This document shows positions 12,810 to 26,888 of a stretch of DNA of 64,000 nt, one piece after another. The notes below the pieces were generated by a model. That model had not been told where the DNA came from. It was given only the letters and a program-made list of their open reading frames with translations, and ran no database searches. Both the position numbers and the translations under genes were made by a program. Position 1 is the first letter of the stretch. The number at the start of each line of letters is the position of its first letter. The stretch spans positions 9,638,289-9,702,288 of the forward strand of contig CP034996.1 of NCBI GenBank assembly GCA_004026145.2. The letters run 5' to 3'. The stretch is from Takifugu bimaculatus. Taxonomy: Eukaryota; Chordata; Actinopteri; Tetraodontiformes; Tetraodontidae.

Positions 12810-15800
12810 ACGCGTGCGCATGTCAGGTTTGCAGCATTGCTTAAAGATTACTGTGGCAGTTTGTCGGAGAAAACTGTGCAGTTGAACTTTGCACTGATCT
12901 ACGAACTCTTGGATGAGGTGGTGGTGAGTCCCTCTGAACACATCTCAACAACACCAACGCGTCACCATGACAACATCCTCCAGTCTGACAGAGGAGGTGG
13001 GGTTATTCACAGCAGAAATACTGAATCACGTGGGCCTCAACTGTCTTGTTTTGTGTTTGTCAGGACTATGGCTACATCCAGACAACCTCCTCTGATGTCC
13101 TGAAGAATTTTATCCAGACTGAAGCCATCTCCTCCAGACCATTTAGCCTCTTTGACCTTAGTAATGTGGGCCTGGTATGATCCATATGCCTCATTCATCC
13201 TGTCCCCCCTGTGTCATAGGACCACCTCTACAACAACTGATAAACTGCTCACCCCCCCATAACTTCAGCACCAGCTCTTAGACTTTCCTCACTTTATTTA
13301 GCTTTTGTTCATTGTGAGAAATTTGAAAGTGTGTATTTTTCAGTTTGGGGCGGAGACACAACAAAGTAAAGTGGCGCCAAGTTCTGCAGCCACCAGACCG
13401 ATCCAGTGCAGCAGAGAGCAGGTATGGAGGAGCAGAGAAAGCGTTTCCTCTAAAGCTGCGGGGATCAAGCAGCAGTCAACGTCTCTGTGGTTATGTAAAT
13501 TCAAGAAAAACTAAACTTCAACTTCCTTTTTGCAACCGAAATTGATAATGCAGTGTAACCCATTTGAAATTGGAATTATTTTAAGTCTGATGCACTACGC
13601 CAACATCTAGCATGAGAACCTGATTAAAACTGTGTATTAAAACAAGTGAGGAGAAAAAGTTTTAATATAAAGTATGTTTCTGACCTAATGATAATATCTG
13701 CATGCATTACAAGCAGGTTCCAAGGGTTTGTGGGTCTTAACACCAGCATTTTGCATTTTTCCAGGGAGGAAAGAGTGAGATATTTGTGGACGTGATTGAG
13801 AGGTTGTCGGTTGTCATTGGCTCCAACGTAAGTGTTCGTCGTACAAGGAGCAGCATTTTTGATCAATATAAAAATATCATCCGTCTCACCTGCTGGACAA
13901 ATGCTGCAGGGAGTTCTGATGAAGGCCGACGTTGAAGGCGAGGTCCGAGTCAAGTGCTACATGCCCAGCTGTTCTGGTGAGTCCACACAATTAGACCCTC
14001 CCTTCATTAACATAACATTAATTTATCTACTTTTTACACTTTAAGATTTTGAATTTTTTTTAAACTGATTTAAAAAATAAACATAACTCGGTATTATCAA
14101 ACCTTTTCAAACAATCTCAGAGTTAAATAAATGGTACTGGTCCAAGCAAACATCCTGGTGGGACCCCAGGATTTTGGTATATGTGAGAAATTCTTTATTA
14201 ATCTAACAGTCTATAAACTAGTTATTAATATACCTTCATATCAGATGAGTGATTTATTGAATCTTTTCAAAACAGAAATCAGAATTGGAATGAATGAAGA
14301 ATTCAGCATCGGCAAGGCACAACTCAGAGGTAACACGCAGGCATACTCACACACTTTCTGTTTCTACAAACATCTTATCTTATCTTATCTGTCTGTGTCA
14401 GAAAAAAATCCTCTGCATTTGAGGTCACATGAATTCATAATAGGAAAACAGGAAAACAAACCCGGTTCTGAAATAAAGAAGCTTAACTCAGTGTGAACCA
14501 ATCAGCTAATCTGGAACTCAAAAAAAGTTGGCCAAATTCTTTTCAGTCAGAACTTGGTGACCTTTACGTATATGATGACTTTAGATAAAATCAAACAGAA
14601 ATTTGAATACTGGCTTTTCCAGCAGCTCAGATATGGAACGTAACATTTTATCTAATTTTTGTGCTGCAACACTGATCAGAACCATGAATGTTTGAACATG
14701 AATCAACATGATCCGAACTGATGGTTCTTTTTGTAGTTCCTCAGGTTTCTAGTTTACATCTGGAAAGCGAATGGGGGAGGAACCTGCTCTTACTGCTGTC
14801 GGGCACTAGGGGGCAATAGAGAGCCTTTACATGTGCTGTATGATTTTTTCCTAAGGTTATGGAGCAGCTGTGCACGTGGACGAGTGCAGCTTCCACCAAT
14901 CGGTCCGACTGGATGAATTTGACAGTAACCGGATCCTCCGGCTCTGTCCAAGTCAGGGAGAGGTGAACTTGTCATACAACATAACATATAGCCATACAAC
15001 ATAAACACAGGCATTGAAGAACCGTGTAGTCATACAAACAAGTTCCTCAGGAACAAAGAAGTCATGATCCAGAGTTGAAATATTGGTTTTTATTCTTTCC
15101 ACTTCTGAAACTCGTCGATCTGGACCGAGAACTGGTGTCCAGTGATGAGTAGAGGTTTCCAGAGGGGTCCATTAATGAGCCGAGAAGGAATAAAGATGAG
15201 CCAAAGACCAACATGAACACAGTGTTGTGTATTCACTGCCAAGCATCGTCGAGTCTCTCACATGGTTGTGGAAGAATTTGATCTGCTTAGTGTTGCACAC
15301 TTGTTTTGCTTCAGCCTTGTGGACGACCTGTTTAGCCTCTCCAGAGACATTTTCACAGTTGGCATAAGTTTATGCTATATGGCTCAAATGTGTTTATTTC
15401 TCTGATTAAACTGGGATGTGTGTATGAAAAACGTAAGCATTTGAAGGAAACGGTTCAAGATTTCTGAAGCAGGATGAGCCGACAGTCCCAGGAACACTTA
15501 TGACATTTATCTGGGTAAAAAGACCTGCTAATCTGTGTGCTTTTGTTTTCACTCCACGTAACATTTCTGAAAATAGATCAAATTAGGCTGTTGGGGGGGT
15601 CTCAGTGGAGGGGTCCCTAAACACCCGTCAAACAGAGGACACCTTCAGAGCCCCCTCTCCCCCCATCTGAAGCCTCAAATGTTTCAGCAACTGGCTTGTT
15701 TTCACCAATCAGCACCTCAAGGAAACGTTCTCACGCACGCGGACACACACACACATATACACGCACGCATGCGCGTGCACACACGCATATATTTATATGC

Positions 15801-17892
15801 GTACATATAACTATAGATTTGATCTTATCATCAGACAGCTTCAGTGCTTTGACATCAATGACAGGTTTTATTTCTCTTCCTCATCTTCATCTCATGTTGC
15901 AGCAAACTGTGATGCAGTATCAGCTGAGTGACAACCTGCCGTCTGTTCCACCGTTCCGCCTGTTCCCAACCATCGAGAGGGATAATGGAGGAAGGTCAGA
16001 CTCCAACCAGCCTGCACAGAGCCCAGTACCAGAGTCCAGTACTGGGCCCAGTACCAGAGCCTAGTGGCCCCTGGATCTAGGGTTAAATAACAAGAGCCCA
16101 GTAGCAGAACTCAGTCCAGTACCAGAGCCCAATAACAGCATGTTTCTGGATAGTTCTGTTTAAAGAACATTCAACCTTCTTGGATGAGTTATTCTGCTGT
16201 ACTGAGGTCAGAGGTCAGTGGTGTTTTTCTCCTCTGCAGGCTGCTGATGTATCTGAAACTTCGCTGTGACCTTCCACCTAAAAGGTTAGTCCTGATTTCA
16301 CATGTGCACACATCAAATTATTAAACATCTGTTGCTCTGATATCCAGAACCTCATCATTGATAGAACAGTGATTATTTAGAGTGTTTTTAATGTTAAAAT
16401 GTATTCAGCACTTTGTTTCACCAAAAGGTAAAAAATAGCGTGAAATTCCATCATAATGTAAATGTGCACTCCTTTAATCAAAGAAGAGACTTTTAATCTG
16501 TAAACTAGTGCTGCTATATGCTGCCAGCAGGTCAGCGTGTGCTCAGTCAGGCAATGCTGTTAAACATATTGAGGATTTGATGGTGTTGATGTGGTGATTG
16601 CTGTTGCAGTGCTGCCATCTTCGTCTGTGCCACCATCCCTGTCCCCAAAGGCTCCCTGAGGTAAGGCGCTTTCATTCAAATGGGATGTTTGCTATGGAAA
16701 TCAGTCATCACGTGGAAGCCCAGAGCATCAGTGCCAAATCACCTAGTCCCGTCTCATTTGACTGTGACTCCAGTCTCTACAATTGAGTTTGACTCAACCA
16801 AAAGCAAAGACTTAGAACAGAGAGGGAGAGCTGGTCGCCTTCAGGAGGAAGGCCTGCTTTAAATGGGTAACAACATTAACAAATTAGGAACCAGAAGAAG
16901 GGGATCTTCATTTGGTATTTAAAGTTTTGGACATGTAAATCAGGGATTGGTGGAGGGTCAGCTGCCGGAGTTTTAATTGAGTTAGTTAATTTAATGAAGC
17001 CATGACCAGTTTTCCACATGACTAGCTTTCACTGAAATTGACTCTTTGGACACACAAGAATCTGGGTTGCCTCTTGAAAGAATAGAATTAAACCTGCTTC
17101 CCGTGTGATAGTTTCTATTGTGGATCCATGTTCACGGGTCGGTGTCTCCAGCCTGCAGAGGTATCAGCTAACCTGTTCACCGTCTCACCTTTAGTTTGTC
17201 ACAGGAACTCAGCAGCCCTGATCAGAGCGCAGAGCTGAAGCTGCAGAGCAGATCCATCCAGTGGCAGATCCCCCGATTCCCCGGAGGGACGCAGCTGTCG
17301 GCCCTGTTCAAGGTGACCACACACAGCAAGGACAGTGTAGTTAGTTCTCCTTCAGGGCGCTAACTGGGATCTGGGTTGCTTCTTTACGTCAGCCACACAA
17401 GGAAGCATAGGAAAGATAAACGCTCCATCTCTCAGAGCCCTTCAGGTCCCAGTTCACTGCCTCAAGGCGGCGGGTTCAAAGTAAAAAGAATGAGTTAAAA
17501 GAATGTGTTTTAAAGGGAACTGCAGTTAGTAAGCCCTAAGTATTTAGAGTAATAGCTCACTAAAGAAGATTTCCATTTGACACTCGTTCATCAACACTCA
17601 CACTGACACCAACAATTATTGAGGATCTGCACATTAAAGTCTTTCATCCCTTATATTTATGAACATCTTCAGCTCATAACTGGCTGCATCCTGTTTTTAG
17701 CTGGAGGTCCCCGGCCTCAGCTCGGCCTCCATGCTGGAAGTCGGCCCCTTTGTTCTGAGCTTCGAGTTGCCCAAAGTCACCATCACAGGTCTGCAAATCC
17801 GCTTCCTTCGCATCTCACCCGTTCAGCCCAGCCCGTCACAGCGCTGGGTCCGCTACACCACGCTGTCCGACTCCTACGCCATCCGACTCTGA
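11838..17892 (+). CDS. ap4m1: AP-4 complex subunit mu-1
   Basis: Medium subunit of the AP-4 adaptor, which sorts cargo such as ATG9A from the trans-Golgi network and reads tyrosine signals through its mu-homology domain (family knowledge). Fifteen coding exons: 11838-11895, 12229-12314, 12417-12526, 12827-12923, 13064-13174, 13344-13421, 13765-13827, 13910-13976, 14276-14329, 14856-14962, 15903-15994, 16240-16284, 16610-16660, 17195-17312 and 17701-17892. Phases agree throughout, giving 442 residues (human 453). The longin-like half starts MISQIFILSSKGDHLIYKD. The linker contains FGAETQQSKVAPSSAATRP. The mu-homology domain runs from about residue 190 to the end, including VMQYQLSDNLPSVPPFRLFP and the C-terminal WVRYTTLSDSYAIRL. 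AATAAA signals follow near 17987 and 18083. Confidence 0.93.
12762..12808. repeat. (TG)n microsatellite
   Basis: An almost pure TG dinucleotide run in ap4m1 intron 3, ending 18 bases before exon 4. It sits where the polypyrimidine tract would be expected, so length change could affect splicing. Confidence 0.85.
14802..14817 (+). promoter_or_regulatory. CTCF-like motif
   Basis: GGCACTAGGGGGCAAT fits the CTCF core consensus. It lies in ap4m1 intron 9, about 40 bases before exon 10. Motif evidence only. Confidence 0.35.
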
Positions 17893-19280
17893 CCCACCGA
17901 TGGATGCTGCAGCAGCAGCAGCAGCAGGACATGATGTAAATGCTCTTTAAAAGTTAAATGTACAGTTTGGAGGATCCAGTCATGATAAATAAATGTTAGT
18001 GTTTATTTATCTATTTAAGATGTTGCACATGCAAACAGCTCAAATGTCACATGTGCCTTCTTAAACACACACCTTGTCTGTAAATAAAGACACGTTCATC
18101 TGTTTGACGTGGCCCATTCGGGCCCCAGCATCGCATCAAAAGCAGAAACTTCGTCAATGCTGCTGAGAATTTTCTAGTTTTGCTGATTTAATGTTACATT
18201 TCTGTGAAGCAGAAGGGTTTCACTTCTCTGTGGAAGCTGTGCATAACACAGCAGTTATTTTTTTCAGTTTTTATAAAAGGATGCATTTGTTGATTAACAT
18301 AGTAGCAGAAGAGAAACTACAAGCTAAAGTAATTACAACCAGCATCAAAGTAATGACCAGTGATCAGAATTAGGGATTATCTGATCAGACAGATGGGTAT
18401 TCATCCTTTTATAATTATTTGGTGTTGAATTAATTACAAAAAACAGGGCTTTGGAGAAAACTAACATGAGTGATTGTTTGAGTTGTTTTAGGTTTTTAAT
18501 AAGGTTCCTCTTCAATATCTATTATGGAGGAACCTTTGACACGTTTATAGGTCTGCTGGTACCTGAGATAATCAAATGGATTAAATTATGAAGCAGTTAT
18601 GCCAAGACACTGAAAGCCAAGGTAGAAACCTGTTGGACAAGTTCTTTAGCATATTTGAACACTGTAAACCTCCCTGTCCGATGTGTTTAATGTGGTAATA
18701 ACGCAGTTCCTGAATATTAAAGTACAGAAATAAGGAAATGAGACGAATGTTCATGATTAAAATCAGCGAGTAAGCCCCCTAAAACTGAGACGCCAGGACC
18801 TTTATCTCACTCTGTCACTGTTTTCTGGCAGTCATGTTAAAATTAAATCTGAAGGTTTATTTATTTAAAGGACTGGGTTCTGTGCGGTGCGGAGCCGAAC
18901 CGCTTTACACGCGATCTTTGGTTCTGATTATAAAGCCTTCGTGCGTAACATCAGCGAGTAACGCATCTTCGAACGGACCATCCTGGGTCTTTTTAACCTT
19001 AAATGCTTCTTGTTGTCCTTTTTCTCTGCGTTGCGCAACATATCTGCAGCCGCCGCACGTCGTGCACGCGCGCACACGCGCAGATATCTTGCCTTTGCGG
19101 AAGCCAGAAGAGCCGAGGCGGCGCTAAATTAAATTAGCATACTAACTAGTTAGCTGTGCGCCGATGTGGATGGACGGGTGAGCAGAGCCTCCCGGAGCAA
19201 CCCTCAGCGTCTAAAGTCACGACACCGCCGATTCAGGGCTCGTTTTGTTGGGATCTTGCTATCGACAGCCTGCCGAGGAG
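17893..19280. other. ap4m1 3' UTR, intergenic, arrb2 promoter region
   Basis: A CAG trinucleotide run lies at 17908-17926, then AATAAA signals near 17987 and 18083. 18100-18800 holds nothing recognisable. From about 18880 the DNA turns CpG-rich, consistent with the arrb2 promoter and 5' UTR. The transcription start is not identifiable. Confidence 0.5.
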
Positions 19281-22200
19281 ATGGGGGACAAGGCGGGCAC
19301 CAGGTAGGACGGCTAACCGCCGTTAGCATCCCCTCTCACGCAGTTTGCTAACGTTAGCTGAGCTGCTGCCGCTGCTGCTGCTGGCCCGGGCGGGGGAGTT
19401 TTACCCTCAGCCTGTGCAGCAGAGATTCGGCTCCTTTCCGAGGAGACAATCTCCGAGGCAAAGAACCAAGAGTGTCCCCGGCTCCTCTTTTTCAACGCTC
19501 ATCCGATGACCTCGTTCGCCGGAGGCCAAGTTAGCGCAGCAGGGTGGGGTTAGCTAATCGCGGAACGTCTCGGACGGTGTTCCAGCCTGCGACCAGAACA
19601 CTGTCAGATCCCGGTTCTGTGCCGGTGATTATGTCGAAAATAAAGGCGAATTAGCTGAAAAGCGATCAGTGGCACTACTGCATTAGAACACTGTTAAACT
19701 CGTGTTGTAGGAGGAATTCCCACGGTGCTTTTCTTTCAAAATACGGCTGTAGTGGGCGGTCTGCTCGGTGAAAATGTACCGTTAAATGTAAAAGTTTGGC
19801 GGTTTACCTTGCTATGCAATGCAAACAGCAGACGCTTGTAAGGACATTGACGTTTGATGGATGTATTTCGTGACGTGCGGAGTCGAGATTTATGCCTCTG
19901 AAAACACAGAGAATGTTTAAAAAGGATCCATTTCTACAGAGTTGGGGTGAGCTGGCTGAGCCTCCAGGAGCCGCAGATTTCTGCGGATCAGCTGGGTGTT
20001 TTGACGGCTTGGTGGTTGATGAGAGCGGCTGATGGTCGCTGCTGGGGAAACGTGCTGCAGGGAGCAGGTAAACACGGGAGAAGCATGAAGCTGTCCCACT
20101 TCTAGCAGCGGCTCCTCGACACACACCGTTCGGATGCGCGTCTACCCGCACCCACTGTTTTTCTGGCTCTTTTCTCGGGGTCGTTGGGCTGCAGGTCGCC
20201 ATCAATTGTGATTTCGATCGAATGGGTTTAAAATACGCTCGACACCAAAGGGGACCTGCAGTGAATCATGTGAAGGTTTAAATCCTCACTCCAGCTATTC
20301 CTTTAAATTAAACCCAACACCTCAAAACGTTTTTTTTAACGCATTCAGTTCAGGATTTTAAAGAAATTAGTTTTTAAGGGTTTTTTTGAATTTATTTTAT
20401 TTATTTATTTTTTTAGTGCTGACTCATCTTTTAATCTGTTTACATCCTGCGTGTTGAGAGACGGGAGCATAAATGCCTTTTTGTTTGCTCCCCAAGCTTA
20501 GCCACAAGACAACATATCTTTAATGCCTTTTGTGATCGGATTTTAAAGAATAATCGCCCCCTTTCATCTGAGAGGGTTGCTGACATGATGCCCACCAGTT
20601 CCGACTATCACAGTGTCACTTCCTGTTAGGAAACAGGTGGGAATCGGAGAGAAGGGGAAGTGTGGAAAGTCGAGCTCTGTGTGAATAAACAGCTGATATG
20701 GCCTCATCGTCCTGCAGGAGCCACTGATGAGGGGCCAATGTTATAGTTTCCACACAAATTTATTCTACTAAACACATGGATGGATAATCAGCAAAAATAA
20801 GAAGCACATTCTGAGTAAATATTTCAATGCTCCCATCATTTTATGGTGAGTCCAGATTAAAGTTTGCGAGTTTGAAGTTCTGGTGGTGAAATGTTCATTT
20901 TAAATGGCTTCTTTGGTTCTGATGGTTTGCAAGAAAAGCAAACTCTGATTGGACATTTGCATTCAGATGAAACTGCCGTTATAACCAAGGAAGTCCCCAA
21001 CTTCCTGTTTCTTAGCGTGTTTCCTAACTGGACGACGGTTCACACACTGGCGGCAGCGAGCAGACTGACTGTTGGGTGAACAGTGTGATCAGTAACACTT
21101 ACAAAAACCTTCAGTTGGACATTCCTATAGGAGCCTGGAAGATCGTTAATGTTAATTTTTACAGACGGGTTTTGCACATTGAGGGTGTTTTGTAAAGCTT
21201 TATGTTCCCCAAATTAAAGCGTAGTGTCACCTCAGTTTTACCCAGAAGTACCACCTTTACTGCTCGTTCAAGCAGGGTTCTGCTCATCACCGTCATTTAA
21301 AGGCTTGGTATTTTACTGCGATGCGGTCTTTGAACGCACCAAGAGATGGCAGCGTGTCATGATACTGTAACAGTTTAAAACCTCAGACGACTTAAAGAGA
21401 ACCCTGTGATAAATTATACAGACCACTTTAGCTCAGCTCTGGTCCTGACTTTCAATCAGATATAATTAACAAGCGCAGCATTTAAGGAGAAATTTTTGAT
21501 TTCTAGAACATTGTAAAAATCAGCCAAACAAATGGTTTTAATTAGTCCATGTACTAATATAGCCCTGTCTGTTACCTGCAGATCCTGTTGTAGAGATAAA
21601 AAGGTTCAACTCATGCTGCTGAGGTGACTGTCACCAGGTCAGACAGGACGTAGCACTGCTGCGACCAAAATAAGACCCAGTGTTTTGAGGAAATGGAATT
21701 TTCTCTCTTGGGTTACTGATATTAAGTTTCCAGTCATTGCGTGTAGATTACATTTAAACTGCAACCTACAGAGGAACTGGTGAAGATTCATCTGTGTCAG
21801 GGTGGAAAGTTCAACCCGCTGCTGTTTGGCTAATCAGTAGCTGTACAAGTAGATGAGTAGGACGATCAACAAGGAACCCAACTAGTGAAGCAGATGAAAC
21901 GGTACCGTTGAGTAGGACACAAGTCCTCCGTCTCCAGGTTTGTTCAGAAAGGGGAGGCAGATTGTGGACACCTTCACCTTCTTCCTGGCTGGAGCTGTTG
22001 AACAGCAGTGGCGTGTTTTCCCCACAACGTCGCTAACGCCCTGCGCTAAAGCAGCTGTCTGCAGCTGCCCCACATGTGCTGCAGCCGAGAAGCAGGCCAG
22101 ATCAAACCGTGCTGTACAAAACGGTGCCAGGCCGAGCCGCATATGATTTTCAAAGAACCATTTTAACCTTTTCTGTGTCAAACACCAATTCATGTACTGT

Positions 22201-25200
22201 ATGTGGAAGCCATGCCTTGTCATGGCAACCAGGGAACTAGAGAAGTTGATTTTATTTAAAGTTTAATTGGTATAACTGGTGTTTTCCCATATTTTCTGCT
22301 ACTGATCAGTCCAGGTGTTGTCTTTAATGGAACCATTGCTGACCCGTTTAATGTAAATAAACTTGAATCCCAGCACTTCCCAGACGCCATCAGAGACAAT
22401 TACTGTTTCATCACTTCAGCGTTCAGTGGTGTGTCATCCCTGAAGTCTCCCGTCTCTGCAGTTTGTTTATCTGAGGCTCCATGCTAGCAGACCTACAGCG
22501 TTTCCAGCTGTTTTCCAGTTATTATCCCCTAGACAGTTGAAATAATCCACTTTATTAATCTAGTTTACCATCAGGTGATCATCAGCTGTAAATGACTCTT
22601 AATACAGTGTTTTTCTGAAATGTATTTTCTAGAGAACTTATAAGGAGGAGAAACTGCCACCTTGGTGACTTCCTGTTTGTACGTGGGTGCTTTATGAAGG
22701 AAATGACCGGTTGACAGCAGGTTTTAACCACCCTTGTGTGCAAAAGTTTAACTAAGATAACTGAAACCTGTAATCCTTAATGTAGTAAATAATAATTAGT
22801 CTGGTATTTGATCAGGGTTATACTAAATTAAAAAGGAAGCGATGGTAGAAGGTCACCCGAGGAGTGTACCTGGAACCCTGAAGAGGCTTCCTCCCTCTCA
22901 TAAAATGTGTTTAGTGCAGATTCAGATGGTTTCATTTCCCATCATCTGAATGCATCCTGTTGGCTGTTCCAGCAGAAGAATTTGACAAACATAAAGCAGA
23001 TAAGTCAAAAAATAAAATGACTTATGCCGAGCCCGAAGTTCCCTCTAGCACAAACTTGACAGTTGGCAGGTTGATTGTCAACAGTTTCTAAGCTCCCGAA
23101 GGTTGCCGTCCTCATATCTGATGCTTACATTTTGCTGCATTTCATTGAATGTATGAAAGATTAACCAGAGTGTCTCCTGTCTTTTTTTCTTCCTCTTTCC
23201 AAAACCTCTCAGAGTTTTTAAGAAGTCGAGCCCCAACTGTAAGGTGAGCGAACGATTTCTCAATCATGGCTGTGGAAACGCACCAAAACCGCTTAATTTG
23301 CTTAAAATTAAAGCAGATGAATCAGCTCAGCTGCATTTGATCCTCACAGGTGACCGTATATCTGGGAAAGAGAGACTTTGTGGATCATCTGGACCACGTG
23401 GATCCAGTGGGTGAGTTGAAATGTTTGGTGACATTTTATTAACAGGATGTGACTGAAATTGAACTTTACTGACTGGGAACTGTTTGTTTTTCCTGCTGCC
23501 AGATGGAGTCATCCTTGTTGACCCTGAATATCTGAAAGACAGGAAAGGTAGGACAGTTTTGTCTTCATCACATAAAACCTGGCACTGGAGCTCCAGCTGT
23601 TCTGAAACTTGCTTCAGTCCATTTAGCTCGAGCTCACGAAGCAGTTGGCTTGTTGCCCTGAGGTTGACACAGCTGGTCTTAATGCTAACTTTTTTCTTAA
23701 TCTTACCATTTTAATCAACCAGAAATGTTGCCGTGAAGACAGCCAATGTGTCCTATAATACTGTTTCTGATCTTGAACACCCTCTTACTATTTCTGCTCT
23801 TCCTCCCTCCAGTCTTCGTCACATTGACCTGTGCGTTTCGATATGGTCGCGAAGATCTAGATGTGCTGGGTTTGTCCTTCAGGAAGGATCTGTACATCTC
23901 CACTTTCCAGGTTAGCGTCACATAAAAATATTAACTATTTTGGAACTGTTGGAGTGATGTCTTGTTTCCTAAAACATCCTCTTTCCTTTTGTCTTCCACC
24001 CTCCCCAGGCCTTCCCCCCGGTGCCCGAGGAGAGGAAACCCAACAGTCGTCTGCAAGAGAGGCTTCTGAAGAAACTCGGCCAGCATGCACATCCCTTTTA
24101 CTTCACTGTAAGTCTGACAGAGAAAACTACCACAAGTAAGGGTGAATAAACTGCTTCTTGTTTGCACCTGTTGTCCTGTGGAGCAAACCGAGACCCTAGC
24201 ATGAACCCACTACAGCTGTGTGTTGGGCTTTTTTTAGATAGATGTGGGTTGTCCGAAATTCAGATGTTGTATTTCTCTGCACAGATTCCTCAGAACCTTC
24301 CATGTTCGGTCACTTTACAGCCCGGCCCAGAGGACACTGGGAAGGTAACGTGCATGGGCACACACACACATATACATACAGCAGATTGGATTTCTGAATG
24401 TACATTGTGGAACAGCAGAGGAGTTGGTTTCGCAGTATGACGAAAGTGTCAGATCACCATGGTAACAATGCTGTGCAGTAACCTGGTCTGGAGGAGGTTA
24501 TGTTCAGTTTCAGAGTAAAAGACTGATGAAATATGGGTTCTGCACTTACGATCAAAATGTAACGACCATGAAACCGCCTGGTAAACACGACAGCCCAGTT
24601 GTGGTTCATTGCCACGGTAGCGAACATTCGTCTGATGCGTAGAGTAATTTCTCTGTTTGAGTCAAGCAACAATTAATATCTTAAAACGGAGAGTTTCAGG
24701 ATCAGATGTGTAATATCCCTAATAATAAACATCTACCCAGGATCGTCCCACCACTGTACCCCTCTCCTGTTCCCAGTTCAGCCTCCTCCTCTCGTACAGC
24801 TTCAGATCATATACAGTACTTTGGCAAATATTTAAAAAATTAAAAAGGCTGTTGATCTGCCCGCAGGCCTGCGGCGTGGACTTCGAGATCAGAGCATTCT
24901 GCGCCAAGTCGATAGAAGAGAAGATTCACAAGAGGTGAGCTCAGTTCTATGGAAGGGTGTGTGGAGCCTGTGCAGTGTCTAAACCTGAAGTGTGTTTGTG
25001 TGTTTAGGAACTCGGTGCGTCTGGTGATCAGGAAGGTTCAGTATGCTCCGGAGAAACCTGGTCCACAGCCAATGGTGGAGACAACTCGCAGCTTCCTCAT
25101 GTCTGACAGGTCACTGCACCTGGAGGCCTCACTGGACAAGGAGGTGCAGACACACGCATGCACGCACACACACACACACACAGAATATGTTGCTCTTAAA

Positions 25201-26888
25201 TAAACACAGATTTATTTGCCTCTGTTTCCCATCATGCATTGTGAGCAGCTGTATTACCACGGAGAGCCCATCAGCGTCAACGTCCACGTCACCAACAACT
25301 CCACCAAAACAGTCAAGAGAGTCAAGATCTCTGGTCTGTCCCTGTCCTACAACCTCTGTCCTTCCTGTCAGAACTTGTTTGACTATCAGGTTGAGGTCTG
25401 ATCTTAGATCAGAAGTAGCATCAACAGAAAGTTAGTTATATAATATTTGTGCTTTTCCTGGCCTGTTCCCGGCTGATGTATGACGAGGCGATCGCAGATG
25501 CTAAGACGTTTGATAGTTTTTCATCCATGTGAAGAGGAAAACATGGAGAATTTCCTGTTTGATGTTCTGAGGCTGTCTTTCTGGTTCCAGTGCGTCAGTA
25601 CGCAGACATTTGTCTGTTCAGCACTGCCCAGTACAAGTGTCCAGTGGCCCAACTGGAGGCCGAGTAAGTCTGTTTTCTTCCCAAGGTTTTAGATGACCTA
25701 TTATTTTCCTGTTTTAACTGCAGGAATAGTATCCCAACTGCTAAAAATGGGAATAAAAGGTTTAAATTGTGGTACTTGAAACTATGTAAAATAGGAGCTG
25801 TTTCGAAGTCTTTGGGCAAGATTGACCTGAGCCTTTTACTGACAGCTGCATGTCCTGTTTTCAGTGACCAGGTCTCATCCAGCTCCACATTCTGCAAGGT
25901 GTACACTCTGACCCCAACACTCGACAAGAACCGCGAGAAGAGGGGCCTCGCGCTGGACGGAAAGCTCAAGCACGAAGACACCAACCTGGCCTCCTCCACC
26001 ATGTAACTGGCCGCACAGGTGTGTGTACAGGTGCGTCACCACACTCATGTAACTGCCGACCTTCTGTTCTGTTTTTCAGTGTCAAAGATGTCACCAACAA
26101 GGAGGTCCTGGGAATTTTGGTGTCCTACAGAGTCAAAGTCAAGCTGGTAGTGTCACGTGGAGGGTAAGACACATCTGTGTGTTGTGGTTGGACATGCTAC
26201 ATAATTAAGTACTAGCAAAGTGAGGACATTTTTTCATTCCAAAGAGATATTTGAGGGTTAAGACTTGGTTTTAGGGCTTGGAAATGTATTCCATCATATA
26301 CTGCCCTCATAAAGGTAGAAATATGTGTCTATGTGTGGTGCTTGGGTCTGGACTCACTTTACACACGTGTGTATTTAATTTTCAGAGACGTGTCAGTGGA
26401 GCTGCCCTTCATCTTGATGCATCCCAAACCTGTGGAACCACCTGCATCCCGCCCACAGTCAGGTGACTTCACAGTCTAGCGTCAATCAGCAGACAGCACT
26501 GTGTAGCTACCACCAACAGTCTGACATCAGCTGGAACCACACCCACAACTCTCCTGCTAACCACCATGGAAAATAATGTGTGTGTGTGTCTGTGTGTGTG
26601 TTACAGCTGTCCCAGAGATGGATCCTCCTATTGACACCAACTTGATAGAGTTCGAAACAAAGTAAGTATCCAAGGCCCTGTTTATTTTTGTTGATAAAGT
26701 TTTACAACTAGTGGATCAAACATTTTTGACCTGGGGTGGATATATCGATTGACTGGCAGGGCCACTCCATGAACTAACCACGTGTCTCGCTCCCCAGCAG
26801 CGTCTCCCAGGACGATGATTTTGTGTTCGAGGACTTTGCACGTCTGCGACTTAAAGGCGTCGTGGACGACAAAGACGAGGACTGCTAG
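19281..26888 (+). CDS. arrb2: beta-arrestin 2
   Basis: Cytosolic adaptor that binds phosphorylated GPCRs, uncouples G proteins and links receptors to clathrin and AP-2 (family knowledge). Sixteen coding exons: 19281-19303, 23213-23243, 23350-23410, 23503-23547, 23813-23910, 24009-24107, 24285-24344, 24867-24934, 25008-25143, 25249-25333, 25591-25663, 25865-26002, 26080-26163, 26386-26462, 26607-26661 and 26798-26888. Phases are consistent; product 407 residues (human ARRB2 409). The N domain has VYLGKRDFVDHL and FRYGREDLDVLGLSFRKD. The C domain has REKRGLALDGKLKHEDTNLA. The tail carries a clathrin box (NLIEFE) and the AP-2 motif DDDFVFEDFARLRLKG. FRKDLYISTFQ, GQHAHPF and the terminal Cys favour ARRB2 over ARRB1. 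Intron 10 has an unusual GTCTGT donor. Confidence 0.94.
19304..23212 (+). other. arrb2: arrb2 intron 1 (no gene seen)
   Basis: A 3.9-kb first intron. Its first few hundred bases are CpG-rich. Short open frames on either strand show no family similarity. Confidence 0.6.
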